This document shows, one piece after another, positions 1 to 5,660 of a DNA stretch of 5,660 nucleotides. Each line of letters opens with the position of its first letter. Positions within the stretch are counted from its first letter, which is position 1. Below the pieces are notes generated by a model. It was not told the DNA's origin. It saw only the letters and a list, made by a program, of their open reading frames with translations, and did no database searches. The translations under genes and the position numbers were made by a program. This DNA comes from JACCYX01 sp964610045. Its GTDB lineage: Bacteria; Chloroflexota; Chloroflexia; Thermomicrobiales; UBA6265. The stretch is taken from positions 1 through 5,660 of the forward strand of contig CAZSUN010000178.1 in NCBI GenBank assembly GCA_964610045.1, given 5' to 3'.

Positions 1-1
1 C

Positions 2-55
2 GGTTCGGAGCCAATCTTCGACAACCAGGAAGACCAGCTCGTCGCCCAGGCGTGA
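2..55 (+). CDS. C-terminal tail of an upstream gene (partial, unrecognised)
   Basis: The frame open from the left edge reads GSEPIFDNQEDQLVAQA and stops at TGA 53-55. The tail is acidic and looks like a soluble C-terminus. It carries no motif I can assign. It lies 56 nt upstream of the permease gene on the same strand with no terminator-like hairpin plus T-run between, so the two are probably one operon. FtsX-type permeases are commonly preceded by their ABC ATPase, which makes an ATPase subunit a reasonable guess, but only context supports that. Other frames here are also open over this short stretch, so the call rests on the clean stop just before the next gene's ribosome binding site. Confidence 0.45.
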   Translation, partial: GSEPIFDNQEDQLVAQA

Positions 56-96
56 TATCACCCCGGCGCCGCGCTGGCGCGGTTCCGGTTCAGTTC

Positions 97-102
97 GGAA
101 GG
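97..102 (+). promoter_or_regulatory. Ribosome binding site of the ABC permease
   Basis: GGAAGG lies 9 nt before ATG 112-114, which is good Shine-Dalgarno spacing. It supports this ATG over the later in-frame Met codons (residues 9, 13 and 19), which would cut into the first hydrophobic segment. Confidence 0.65.
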
Positions 103-111
103 TAGCCATTC

Positions 112-3100
112 ATGGAAAAACTCTTTGGCATACCCATGCAATCGATCATGGTGGTGCTGCTGGTGATGCTGGGGATCTGTTTGCTCTCCGTTGCATTCAT
201 CGCCTGGCGCCGCCCGGTGATCTTCAAGCTGGGTATCAGGAACATCCCGCGCCGCAAGGCGCAGACCACGCTGATTATCGTTGGGCTGATGTTGGCGACG
301 CTGATCATGTCGGCGGCGCTCGGTACTGGAGATACGCTCAATTACTCGGTGCGAAACGCGGCGGTGGAAGGGCTCGGGCCGCTTGACGAGATCGTTGTTT
401 ACGACAACAACCCTGACGAAGATCCCAACATTGCACAAGCGTTCCTGCGCACGATTCCGGAAGAATCGGTTCAAAGAGTTCGCGATGTAGCCGAGGGCAA
501 CGACGACATCGATGGCGTGGCGGGCTTGCTATTGAGCCGGGCGCCATTCGTCAACGTCGGCACGAACGACCCGACAGGCGCGACGGACATGGAATCGCTG
601 TCGCGGATTGGGATCGGGACAGAGCCCGGCGTGAACATCGCCGGCCTGAACCAGGATTCGATCGACCATATCGGCGGCGTGAACGATGTCGATGGCAACG
701 CGATCAACGTCGACGAACTCGGCGAGAACGGCATTTACCTTAACGAGAATGCCGCTGACGACCTCGCGGCCTCGACCGGGGATACGGTCGTGTTCTTTGT
801 TGGGAACGAGCCCTACACCGCGACGGTTGTGGGCATACTCCCGGACAGCGTGATCACTGGCACGGTCAATCCGGGCGAAGCCGGGGCGCTGATGAGCCTG
901 TCGCGGCTCCAGCAACTCACGGGCCAGGAGGGCCAGATCTCCGCGGTGGCGGTCTCCAACACTGGTGATGCCGAAGGTGGACTCTCTCGAAGCGACGCGG
1001 TGACGGCCACGCTCAATGAGGCCCTGGCGGACGACAACCTCGGCGCGGTGCCGATCAAGCAGGACAATGTCGAGCTTGCGGAACTCGTGGCAAGCATCTT
1101 CGTGACGTTCTTCATCGTGTTCGGCCTGTTCTCGATTGGTGTCGGTATCCTGCTGATCGTCCTCATCTTCACGATGCTCGCCGCGGAACGACGGTCGGAA
1201 ATGGGCATGACGCGGGCCGTGGGCGCGCAACGCAGGCAGTTGATCCAGCAGTTCCTCTCGGAGGGGGCAGGCTACACCCTGCTCTCTGGTGTCGTCGGTA
1301 CCGCGCTTGGCGTGGTGGCGGCCTGGGGCATCTCGCAGGCATTCAAGGCGTTCCTCGGCGACGCGTTCGATATCACCCCGCACTTCGAGCCGCGCAGCCT
1401 CATCATCGCGTACTGCCTTGGCGTGGTGATTACCTTCCTGGCCGTGGCGATATCGTCCTGGCGGGTGAGCCGCCTCAACATCGTGGCGGCGGTGCGGGAC
1501 ATTCCGGATGCCTACGTGGCGAAGCGGAACCGCCGGCAACTGATCTGGTCGATCGTGATGATCGTTGGCGGTGGCCTGATGCTGCTGGGCGCGAACAGCA
1601 CACGGCAGGCTTCGCTATTCACTATTGGATTCACGCTGATCCCGTTCGGGCTCGCGGGCATCCTGACCTACTTCGGAGCCAAGCCACGGCCAGTGATGAC
1701 CATCGCCGGACTGGTGACGCTGGTGTTCTGGCTGCTGCCGGATGATGTCTTCTCTGACATCTTTGGTGAGTACGATGGCAATATCGAGATGTTCTTCGTC
1801 TCTGGTATCTGTATCGTGGCGGCTTCCACGCTGGTGATCGTCCAGAACCTCGACGCGGTGCTGTCGGTGGTCGAACACCTCGGTAGCCGGGTGAAGAGCT
1901 TCCTGCTGCCTTCGAAGCTCGCCGTGTCGTATCCGAGCGCGAACAAGGGCCGGACCGGCATGACGATCGCGATGTTCAGCCTGATCGTGTTCTCGCTGGT
2001 GATGATCGCGGCGATCAACTCGAACTTCGCGGCCGCGTTCCTGAACGACAAGGCGTACGCAGGTTGGGATGTGCGGGTTGAGATCGCCAAGGAGAACCCG
2101 GTCGAGGACTTCCAGGGAACACTTGAGTCCACGGGCGTGGATACCAGCCAGATCGATTCGGTTGGACGGGTAGACTACCCGAACCAGGGCGGTACCCAGT
2201 TCGTCGACGCCGATGGCGAGGTGTCGGGCCTCGAAACCTCAACCGCGGACAACGCCTGGCTCGAAGGGAGCGGCCTGACGTTCCAGGCCCGCGCGAACGG
2301 CTATGACAGCGACGAGGCGATTCTCGAAGCGCTGCGGACCGAACCGGACGTGATGGTGGTCAATGCCGCCATGGCGGAAGACGCCCCGGCCAACTTCGGT
2401 GAGCCGACGTCGACCATGGCCGGCGTACGGACTTCGGAGGCATTCGATGCGCCGACCGTGACGGTGATGACGAACGACGACCAGGAGCACCTGGTTCGGG
2501 TCATCGGTGTGATCGACGACGAATTCTCGATGCTGTTCGGGGCGTACATGGGGACGAACACGTCCGATGCGCTGTTCCCGCCGAACGAGCCGCGCGATGT
2601 GGCGTACTTCATTCACGTGGCCGATGGCGCTGACCCGGAAGAGGTGGCGCGACAGATCGAAGTGAACATGCTGCCGTTCGGCGCCGTGGCGACCGACCTG
2701 GATCAGCAGATGGAAGACGACCAGTCGACGCAGCAGTCGTTCATGTACGTGCTGCAGGGCTTCATGGGTCTCGGCTTGATCGTCGGCATCGCGGCGGTGG
2801 GCGTGATCGCCTACCGGGCGGTGGTGGAACGTCGCCAGCAGATCGGTATGCTTCGCGCGCTTGGCGTGCAGCGCCGGGCGGTGCAGCAGGCATTCGTGCT
2901 GGAGTCGACGATCATCGTGATCCTGGGTGTCCTCGCGGGAGCGGTGTTCGGCCTGATCCTGGCGTACAGCCTGATGACGAGCGATTCCTTCACCGAGGGC
3001 GCTGGCGGATCCGTCTCGTTCATCATTCCGTGGGACACGATCCTCGTGACGCTGTCGCTGTCGATCGTGGCGGCGCTGCTCATGGCGTGGGTGCCCGCGC

Positions 3101-3147
3101 GACAGGCGTCGCGCGTGATCCCGGCGGAAGCGCTGCGGTACGAGTAG
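112..3147 (+). CDS. ABC transporter permease, two FtsX/MacB-type modules (1011 aa)
   Basis: This is the membrane subunit of a type VII (MacB/LolCDE/FtsX-like) ABC exporter-type complex, which would work with a separate ATPase; no ATPase domain is encoded here. Reading by eye, hydrophobic segments lie at about residues 11-32, 53-71, 326-355, 385-410, 430-450, 478-494, 501-520, 528-543, 559-578, 616-638, 878-902, 930-952 and 972-993. Two large, acidic extracytoplasmic domains lie at 72-325 and 641-875. The first has the MacB periplasmic-core pattern (GIYLNENAA, then GDTVVFF, then TATVVGILPD). Each module has the cytoplasmic FtsX signature: ERRSEMGMTRAVGAQRR near 360-375 and ERRQQIGMLRALGVQRR near 907-922. 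The C-terminus (PARQASRVIPAEALRYE) is the classic ending of this family. Two-module members are often about 800-1000 residues long, so it appears complete. The substrate cannot be told; lipid, lipoprotein, peptide or a purely mechanical role are all possible. The block of four helices at 478-578 between the modules is notable. Confidence 0.93.
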   Translation: MEKLFGIPMQSIMVVLLVMLGICLLSVAFIAWRRPVIFKLGIRNIPRRKAQTTLIIVGLMLATLIMSAALGTGDTLNYSVRNAAVEGLGPLDEIVVYDNNPDEDPNIAQAFLRTIPEESVQRVRDVAEGNDDIDGVAGLLLSRAPFVNVGTNDPTGATDMESLSRIGIGTEPGVNIAGLNQDSIDHIGGVNDVDGNAINVDELGENGIYLNENAADDLAASTGDTVVFFVGNEPYTATVVGILPDSVITGTVNPGEAGALMSLSRLQQLTGQEGQISAVAVSNTGDAEGGLSRSDAVTATLNEALADDNLGAVPIKQDNVELAELVASIFVTFFIVFGLFSIGVGILLIVLIFTMLAAERRSEMGMTRAVGAQRRQLIQQFLSEGAGYTLLSGVVGTALGVVAAWGISQAFKAFLGDAFDITPHFEPRSLIIAYCLGVVITFLAVAISSWRVSRLNIVAAVRDIPDAYVAKRNRRQLIWSIVMIVGGGLMLLGANSTRQASLFTIGFTLIPFGLAGILTYFGAKPRPVMTIAGLVTLVFWLLPDDVFSDIFGEYDGNIEMFFVSGICIVAASTLVIVQNLDAVLSVVEHLGSRVKSFLLPSKLAVSYPSANKGRTGMTIAMFSLIVFSLVMIAAINSNFAAAFLNDKAYAGWDVRVEIAKENPVEDFQGTLESTGVDTSQIDSVGRVDYPNQGGTQFVDADGEVSGLETSTADNAWLEGSGLTFQARANGYDSDEAILEALRTEPDVMVVNAAMAEDAPANFGEPTSTMAGVRTSEAFDAPTVTVMTNDDQEHLVRVIGVIDDEFSMLFGAYMGTNTSDALFPPNEPRDVAYFIHVADGADPEEVARQIEVNMLPFGAVATDLDQQMEDDQSTQQSFMYVLQGFMGLGLIVGIAAVGVIAYRAVVERRQQIGMLRALGVQRRAVQQAFVLESTIIVILGVLAGAVFGLILAYSLMTSDSFTEGAGGSVSFIIPWDTILVTLSLSIVAALLMAWVPARQASRVIPAEALRYE

Positions 3148-3157
3148 CACGCGGCGG

Positions 3158-3227
3158 AATCACACGGGAAGAGGGGCTCGCCAGCGCGGCGGGCTCCTTT
3201 TCGATGCCCTTCGCGATCCGTGTGGTT
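3158..3227. repeat. Inverted repeat enclosing the terminator
   Basis: AATCACACGG (3158-3167) can pair with CCGTGTGGTT (3218-3227) over 10 bp with a single G-U pair. The arms flank the intrinsic terminator hairpin at 3169-3201, giving a nested two-stem structure just after the permease stop. It may stabilise the 3' end of the permease mRNA or simply be chance. By the time the outer 3' arm is transcribed, termination would normally have happened. Confidence 0.45.
3169..3201 (+). terminator. Rho-independent terminator after the ABC permease
   Basis: GGGGCTCGCC (3173-3182) pairs with GGCGGGCTCC (3188-3197) across all 10 positions, two of them G-U. The loop is AGCGC, and TTTT (3198-3201) follows at once. 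The AAGA before the stem can also pair with the T-run, as in many intrinsic terminators. It starts about 20 nt after the permease stop, so it should end the transporter transcript and separate it from pyruvate kinase. Confidence 0.78.
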
Positions 3228-3266
3228 GAGGGCCGGTGAATGTCGTGGCCCAGCATGCCGAAGTGT

Positions 3267-3275
3267 TGCTAGTAT
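3267..3275 (+). promoter_or_regulatory. Candidate extended -10 promoter for pyruvate kinase
   Basis: TGCTAGTAT fits an extended -10 element (TGn followed by TAGTAT, 4 of 6 consensus bases with the key TA and final T kept). It sits downstream of the terminator and would start transcription near 3282, leaving a leader of about 62 nt. I see no good -35 hexamer at 16-18 nt upstream (the bases there are GC-rich), so this rests on the extended -10 and on the need for a promoter after the terminator. Confidence 0.35.
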
Positions 3276-3287
3276 GGAGACATTCAC

Positions 3288-3310
3288 AGGCGGTCGACCC
3301 TGATCCGCCT
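3288..3310 (+). promoter_or_regulatory. Leader hairpin upstream of pyruvate kinase
   Basis: AGGCGG (3288-3293) pairs with CCGCCT (3305-3310). TCG and TGA add three inner pairs (one G-U) around an ACCC loop, with T3304 bulged. The hairpin lies in the predicted 5' leader, ending 16 nt before the Shine-Dalgarno. It matches no riboswitch class I know. The same 5' arm has a second possible partner next to the start codon (see findings). Confidence 0.35.
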
Positions 3311-3326
3311 TGCCGTCCAGGTTCAC

Positions 3327-3332
3327 AAGGAG
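3327..3332 (+). promoter_or_regulatory. Ribosome binding site deciding the pyruvate kinase start
   Basis: AAGGAG, a strong Shine-Dalgarno, lies 11 nt before ATG 3344-3346. The same frame stays open back to a GTG at 3236, but that would add 36 residues without family resemblance and would put this Shine-Dalgarno inside the gene. The ATG gives MDRRVKIVATLGPSS, the usual N-terminus of pyruvate kinases. Confidence 0.8.
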
Positions 3333-3343
3333 CACCGCCGTTT

Positions 3344-4801
3344 ATGGATCGCCGGGTAAAGATTGTTGCAACGCTTGGACCGTCCAGCGGCGATTCCATC
3401 GAACGGCTCACCGAACTCCTCCTGGCGGGCGCGAACGTGGTGCGGATCAATGCCGCGCATGGCACTCCGGATGAACGGGCGCTGCGGATTCGCAATGCGC
3501 GGGAGGCGGCCAGCCGGCTGGGGATACGCGTGCCCATCCTCTTCGACCTGCAGGGTCTGAAGATCCGCACCTCCGGCCAGGCGACGCCAGGAGGATCAGT
3601 GGAGGTGAAGACCGGCGCGAGCGCGCGGCTCTACCCGACGGGGAGCGTACTCTGCACGGCGGATACGATTGGCATCAACTACGACAACCTGCTAAAGGTG
3701 ATCGAGCCAGGATCGCGGGTACTCATCTCGGATGGCCTGATCGAACTGGCGGTCGACTCGATTGGCGGCGAGTATGCAACGGCGACGGTGGTGCGTGGGG
3801 GCAAGCTCAAGGAGCGCCAGGGCGTGACGCTGCCAGGCGCCCCGATCACCGGTGGCGCGCTCACCGACGCGGACCGCAAGGACGTGGAGTTCGCGGTCGG
3901 GCTCGGGGTCGATTTCCTGGGACTGAGCTTCATCAACGACGCGTCGGATGTGCAGGCGGCACGGGACGAAGCGATGAAGTACGCGGGCGACCAGCCGGGC
4001 ATCGTCGCCAAGATCGAGCGGTCACAGGCGCTGGATAACCTCGCCGAAATCGCTGGCGCATCCGACGGCGTGATGGTAGCCCGCGGCGACCTTGGGGTGC
4101 AGTTGCCGCCAGAGCGCGTGCCGCGGGCGCAGAAGGACATCATCCAGGTCTCCAACCGGCTGGGTGTTCCGGTGATCACCGCCACGCAGATGATGGAGTC
4201 GATGATCGAGCATCCGGTGGCGACCCGGGCCGAAACAAGCGACGTGGCCAACGCGGTGTGGGACGGCACCGACGCCGTAATGCTCTCGGCGGAGTCCGCG
4301 ATCGGCGCGTACCCAATCGAAGCGGTACGGGCCATGGACCGCATCATCCGCGAAGTGGAGAAGGGTGAAACGATCCGCTCTACCGCCGCTTCCGAGATCG
4401 CGAACTCCAGCGACTACGATGGGCCGGTGGAACGGTTCGCCGATGCCATCGCCCGCGCCGCGTTCCAACTGGGCGAGCATTCACCCGCCCAGCACATGGT
4501 GGTGTTCACGAAGACCGGCGGGGCCGTGAAGCGCATCTGCAAGTACCGGCCAGATCCGCCGTTGATCGCGGTGGCGGACACGGAGGTGGTCGCCCGGCGA
4601 CTTAACCTGGTGTGGGGCGTGGAGAGCGTGGTGGTGCCGGTGGAGCCGGACCCGGATTCGCTGTTCAAGAAGGCCGGGCAGGTGATCGCGGAGGCCGGGC
4701 TGGCCGGGCTCAACGAGTGGGTTCTCATTGTGGGCTCGTTGCCGATGACGGACCGGGCCGGACAGACCAACCTGGTGCATTACCGGCAACTCGGAACCTG
4801 A
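3344..4801 (+). CDS. pyk: Pyruvate kinase (485 aa)
   Basis: The enzyme catalyses the last step of glycolysis in the cytoplasm, moving phosphate from phosphoenolpyruvate to ADP to give pyruvate and ATP. At 485 residues it is normal bacterial length, without the extra PEP-utiliser domain some homologues carry. The A domain starts with KIVATLGPSS (6-15). The B-domain lid is roughly 76-160. Catalytic motifs follow: AKIE with K223 and E225, VARGDLG with D249, ITATQMMESM with T281, and the TSDVANAVWDGTDAVMLSAESA stretch (298-319). The C-terminal regulatory domain (about 362-485) has VVFTKTGGAVKRICKYRP and ends near TNLVHY. K73 in DLQGLKIR, in place of the Glu of animal enzymes, is the mark of K+-independent pyruvate kinases. 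Two oddities are seen: the usual Ser of RxNxSHG is Ala (A38), and the usual Pro of QGPKIR is Leu (L72). Everything else argues for an active enzyme. It sits alone between a terminator and a convergent gene, so it is probably monocistronic. Confidence 0.96.
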   Translation: MDRRVKIVATLGPSSGDSIERLTELLLAGANVVRINAAHGTPDERALRIRNAREAASRLGIRVPILFDLQGLKIRTSGQATPGGSVEVKTGASARLYPTGSVLCTADTIGINYDNLLKVIEPGSRVLISDGLIELAVDSIGGEYATATVVRGGKLKERQGVTLPGAPITGGALTDADRKDVEFAVGLGVDFLGLSFINDASDVQAARDEAMKYAGDQPGIVAKIERSQALDNLAEIAGASDGVMVARGDLGVQLPPERVPRAQKDIIQVSNRLGVPVITATQMMESMIEHPVATRAETSDVANAVWDGTDAVMLSAESAIGAYPIEAVRAMDRIIREVEKGETIRSTAASEIANSSDYDGPVERFADAIARAAFQLGEHSPAQHMVVFTKTGGAVKRICKYRPDPPLIAVADTEVVARRLNLVWGVESVVVPVEPDPDSLFKKAGQVIAEAGLAGLNEWVLIVGSLPMTDRAGQTNLVHYRQLGT

Positions 4802-4805
4802 TCGG

Positions 4806-4824
4806 CGGGTCGAGCGATCGCCCG
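4806..4824 (+). terminator. Small GNRA-loop hairpin just after pyruvate kinase
   Basis: CGGG (4806-4809) and CGA (4811-4813) pair with TCG (4818-4820) and CCCG (4821-4824), with T4810 bulged and a GCGA loop, which is a stable GNRA tetraloop. It begins 4 nt after the pyk stop. No T-run follows, so it is not a classical intrinsic terminator. It could protect the mRNA 3' end or be part of a Rho-dependent end. Confidence 0.35.
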
Positions 4825-4842
4825 TGCATACGGTTCCGCGCA

Positions 4843-4902
4843 ATGGGCGGACACCCTTCGTGTGCGTTAGGAACGGCCCTGAATGAACGGGGATCCGCCC
4901 AT
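4843..4902. repeat. Perfect 9-bp inverted repeat between convergent genes
   Basis: ATGGGCGGA (4843-4851) and TCCGCCCAT (4894-4902) are exact reverse complements separated by 42 nt. They lie in the 167-nt gap between pyk (+) and the MOSC gene (-), where a bidirectional transcription end is expected. There is no T-run on either side and the loop is long, so the role is uncertain: a shared terminator stem, a protein-binding site, or chance in GC-rich DNA. Apart from this and the smaller hairpin, the gap holds no gene I can support. Confidence 0.4.
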
Positions 4903-4968
4903 ACGCATGATAGTGTCGCATTGCGGAGCGGCGTTGGCGAGGTTGGCCAGTCACACGGCGCAATCGCC

Positions 4969-5604
4969 CTATGATTTCCAGGCGATTGCGAGGTCTGGGT
5001 GCGCGAACACGCGGTCGGCTTCCTCGGGGTCCAGTTTTCCCCGGCGGGCCAGCATCGCCTGCCGGACGGTGACCTCCAACTCGTCGCCCTGGATGAACTG
5101 GATCTCTCCGGATGTTGGCGCGACGCCTTCCTGGAGCACGCGCAGGTACCAGCCGCTCCGCCCCGACTCGACGAAGCGCTTCACCATGTCGCGTTGCCCG
5201 CTGTGCATGGCCAGCTTGTAACAGGGCCAACGCGGCTGGCTGATCTGCAATAGTGCGGTTCCCCATCGCCAGATGTCGCCGATACACGCCTGGTCTTCCT
5301 CGATGCCGGTAACCGAGAGATTCTCGCCGAACGGCGCCTCCTCCCTGGCATAGCCGATTTGGTCGATCCACCAGGCGCGGTGTTCGCGAGGGTAACAATA
5401 GACCGCCTTGTCGACGCCACCGTGATTCCGGAGGTCGGCCTGGCCGTCGCCGTCGATGTTGGTCGCGCGGACGATGATTTCCTGCTGGCTCACCTCGCGC
5501 TTGGCGATGCCGCTGAGGACATCGCCGTCGCGATTCTGGCCGAGTATCGCCGGCATTCCGACCGCGACCCGGACGAGCTGGATGGATGTGTGGGCGTCGC
5601 TCAC
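4969..5604 (-). CDS. MOSC domain protein, YiiM-like (211 aa)
   Basis: MOSC (MOCO sulfurase C-terminal) proteins are small enzymes that bind molybdenum cofactor through a conserved cysteine. E. coli YiiM reduces N-hydroxylated purines such as 6-N-hydroxylaminopurine. The YiiM pattern is clear: DGDGQADLRNHGGVDKAVYCYP (51-72), REH and WW (73-79), PFGENLSVTG (91-100), IGDIWRWG (108-115), and SQPRWPCYKL (122-131), where C128 is the expected ligand. The tail after 175 (VTVRQAML, then PEEADRVF and LAIAWKS) resembles the short helical YiiM C-terminal extension, slightly shorter than in E. coli (about 224 residues). The start is GTG, overlapping the stop of the upstream gene by 4 nt; a weak GGAG lies 11 nt before it. 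The next in-frame Met (17) would remove the first strand. It is probably the last gene of a minus-strand operon. The exact substrate is inferred from the family, not shown. Confidence 0.92.
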   Translation of the reverse strand: MSDAHTSIQLVRVAVGMPAILGQNRDGDVLSGIAKREVSQQEIIVRATNIDGDGQADLRNHGGVDKAVYCYPREHRAWWIDQIGYAREEAPFGENLSVTGIEEDQACIGDIWRWGTALLQISQPRWPCYKLAMHSGQRDMVKRFVESGRSGWYLRVLQEGVAPTSGEIQFIQGDELEVTVRQAMLARRGKLDPEEADRVFAHPDLAIAWKS

Positions 5605-5660
5605 TGGTCGATGGACTCCGGGCCAGCGACGCCGATCACGAGGCGGTCTGGGTCGAGATA
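5601..5660 (-). CDS. C-terminal end of the gene upstream of the MOSC gene (partial, possibly M16 peptidase)
   Basis: On the minus strand from the right edge, an open frame reads YLDPDRLVIGVAGPESIDQ and stops at TGA 5603-5601. This TGA overlaps the MOSC GTG start in the arrangement GTGA. The hydrophobic strand followed by GP near the end, after a YLxPDRL pattern, resembles the last strand of M16 (insulinase/processing-protease-like) zinc peptidases, which often end with phrases like 'LxPDRLxxVVVGP'. With only 19 residues this family call is tentative, but the gene end itself is well supported by the tight overlap and by its protein-like composition. Translation of the MOSC protein is likely coupled to it. 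Confidence 0.55.
   Translation of the reverse strand, partial: YLDPDRLVIGVAGPESIDQ

Noticed and set aside
66..80. Short hairpin GCGCC-GCGCT-GGCGC between the upstream gene and the permease
   Set aside because: Only 5 bp with no T-run. Expected by chance in GC-rich sequence and not enough to call a terminator or attenuator.
529..1539. Long open frame on the minus strand opposite the permease (336 codons)
   Set aside because: It is rich in Arg, His and Asp in the low-complexity way typical of the antisense of GC-rich coding DNA. It has no recognisable domain and lies entirely over a well-supported gene.
2239..3150. Minus-strand open frame opposite the permease C-terminal half (303 codons)
   Set aside because: Same Arg/His-rich shadow composition, no domain, and full overlap with the real gene.
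3230..3251. GGGCC/GGCCC inverted repeat as a possible operator upstream of pyk
   Set aside because: Only 5 bp per arm with a 12-nt spacer, which is too weak in this base composition to support a binding-site call.
3236..3343. Longer pyruvate kinase starting at GTG 3236
   Set aside because: The added 36 residues do not look like a pyruvate kinase N-terminus. The strong AAGGAG before ATG 3344 and the normal family length both favour the later start. The extension would also run through the candidate promoter and leader.
4814..4821. GCGATCGC octamer, identical to the cyanobacterial HIP1 palindrome
   Set aside because: I noticed only this copy, and HIP1 is meaningful only when highly repeated. 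Nothing else suggests a cyanobacterium. It is better explained as part of the small hairpin.
4883..5221. Plus-strand small open frame starting in the pyk-MOSC gap
   Set aside because: Most of it is antisense to the MOSC gene, there is no convincing ribosome binding site, and the protein has no recognisable features.
4481..5398. Minus-strand open frame spanning the pyk end, the intergenic gap and part of the MOSC gene
   Set aside because: It overlaps two well-supported genes, one of them on its own strand in another frame, and its composition is that of a shadow frame.

Overview
The window is GC-rich bacterial chromosomal DNA holding three complete or near-complete genes and the ends of two more. 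There is no sign of a mobile element, CRISPR array, tRNA or rRNA gene. The style of the proteins fits a high-GC lineage such as Chloroflexota (Thermomicrobia-like) or Actinomycetota. These include a long two-module FtsX-type permease, a pyruvate kinase of the Lys (K+-independent) type without a C-terminal PEP-utiliser extension, and a YiiM-like MOSC protein. The taxon is an inference from style and is not proven.

Layout. Bases 2-55 (+) are the last 17 codons of an unrecognised upstream gene. After a 56-nt gap with a good ribosome binding site comes a 1011-residue ABC transporter permease (112-3147, +), probably co-transcribed with the upstream gene. The next gap (3148-3343) holds a convincing intrinsic terminator, an outer inverted repeat around it, a weak extended -10 promoter candidate, a foldable leader and a strong Shine-Dalgarno. 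Pyruvate kinase follows (3344-4801, +). The gap 4802-4968 lies between convergent genes and carries a small GNRA-type hairpin and a perfect 9-bp inverted repeat. On the minus strand lie a YiiM-like MOSC-domain protein (5604-4969) and, overlapping its GTG start by 4 nt, the C-terminal end of another gene that reads into the window from the right edge (5660-5601), possibly an M16-type peptidase.

How the parts relate. Three transcription units meet here: an ABC transport operon ending at the terminator near 3201, an apparently monocistronic pyk, and a convergent minus-strand operon ending with the MOSC gene. Nothing in the sequence links the transporter, glycolysis and molybdenum-cofactor-type functions into one pathway, so the neighbourhood looks like ordinary chromosome.

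Most interesting points. The pyruvate kinase has two unusual substitutions at normally conserved active-site positions (Ser to Ala in the RxNxSHG motif, Pro to Leu in QGPKIR). The permease has an extra four-helix block between its two FtsX modules. The pyk leader can be drawn in two mutually exclusive folds, one of which would cover the ribosome binding site. I found no clear evidence of a new biological system.
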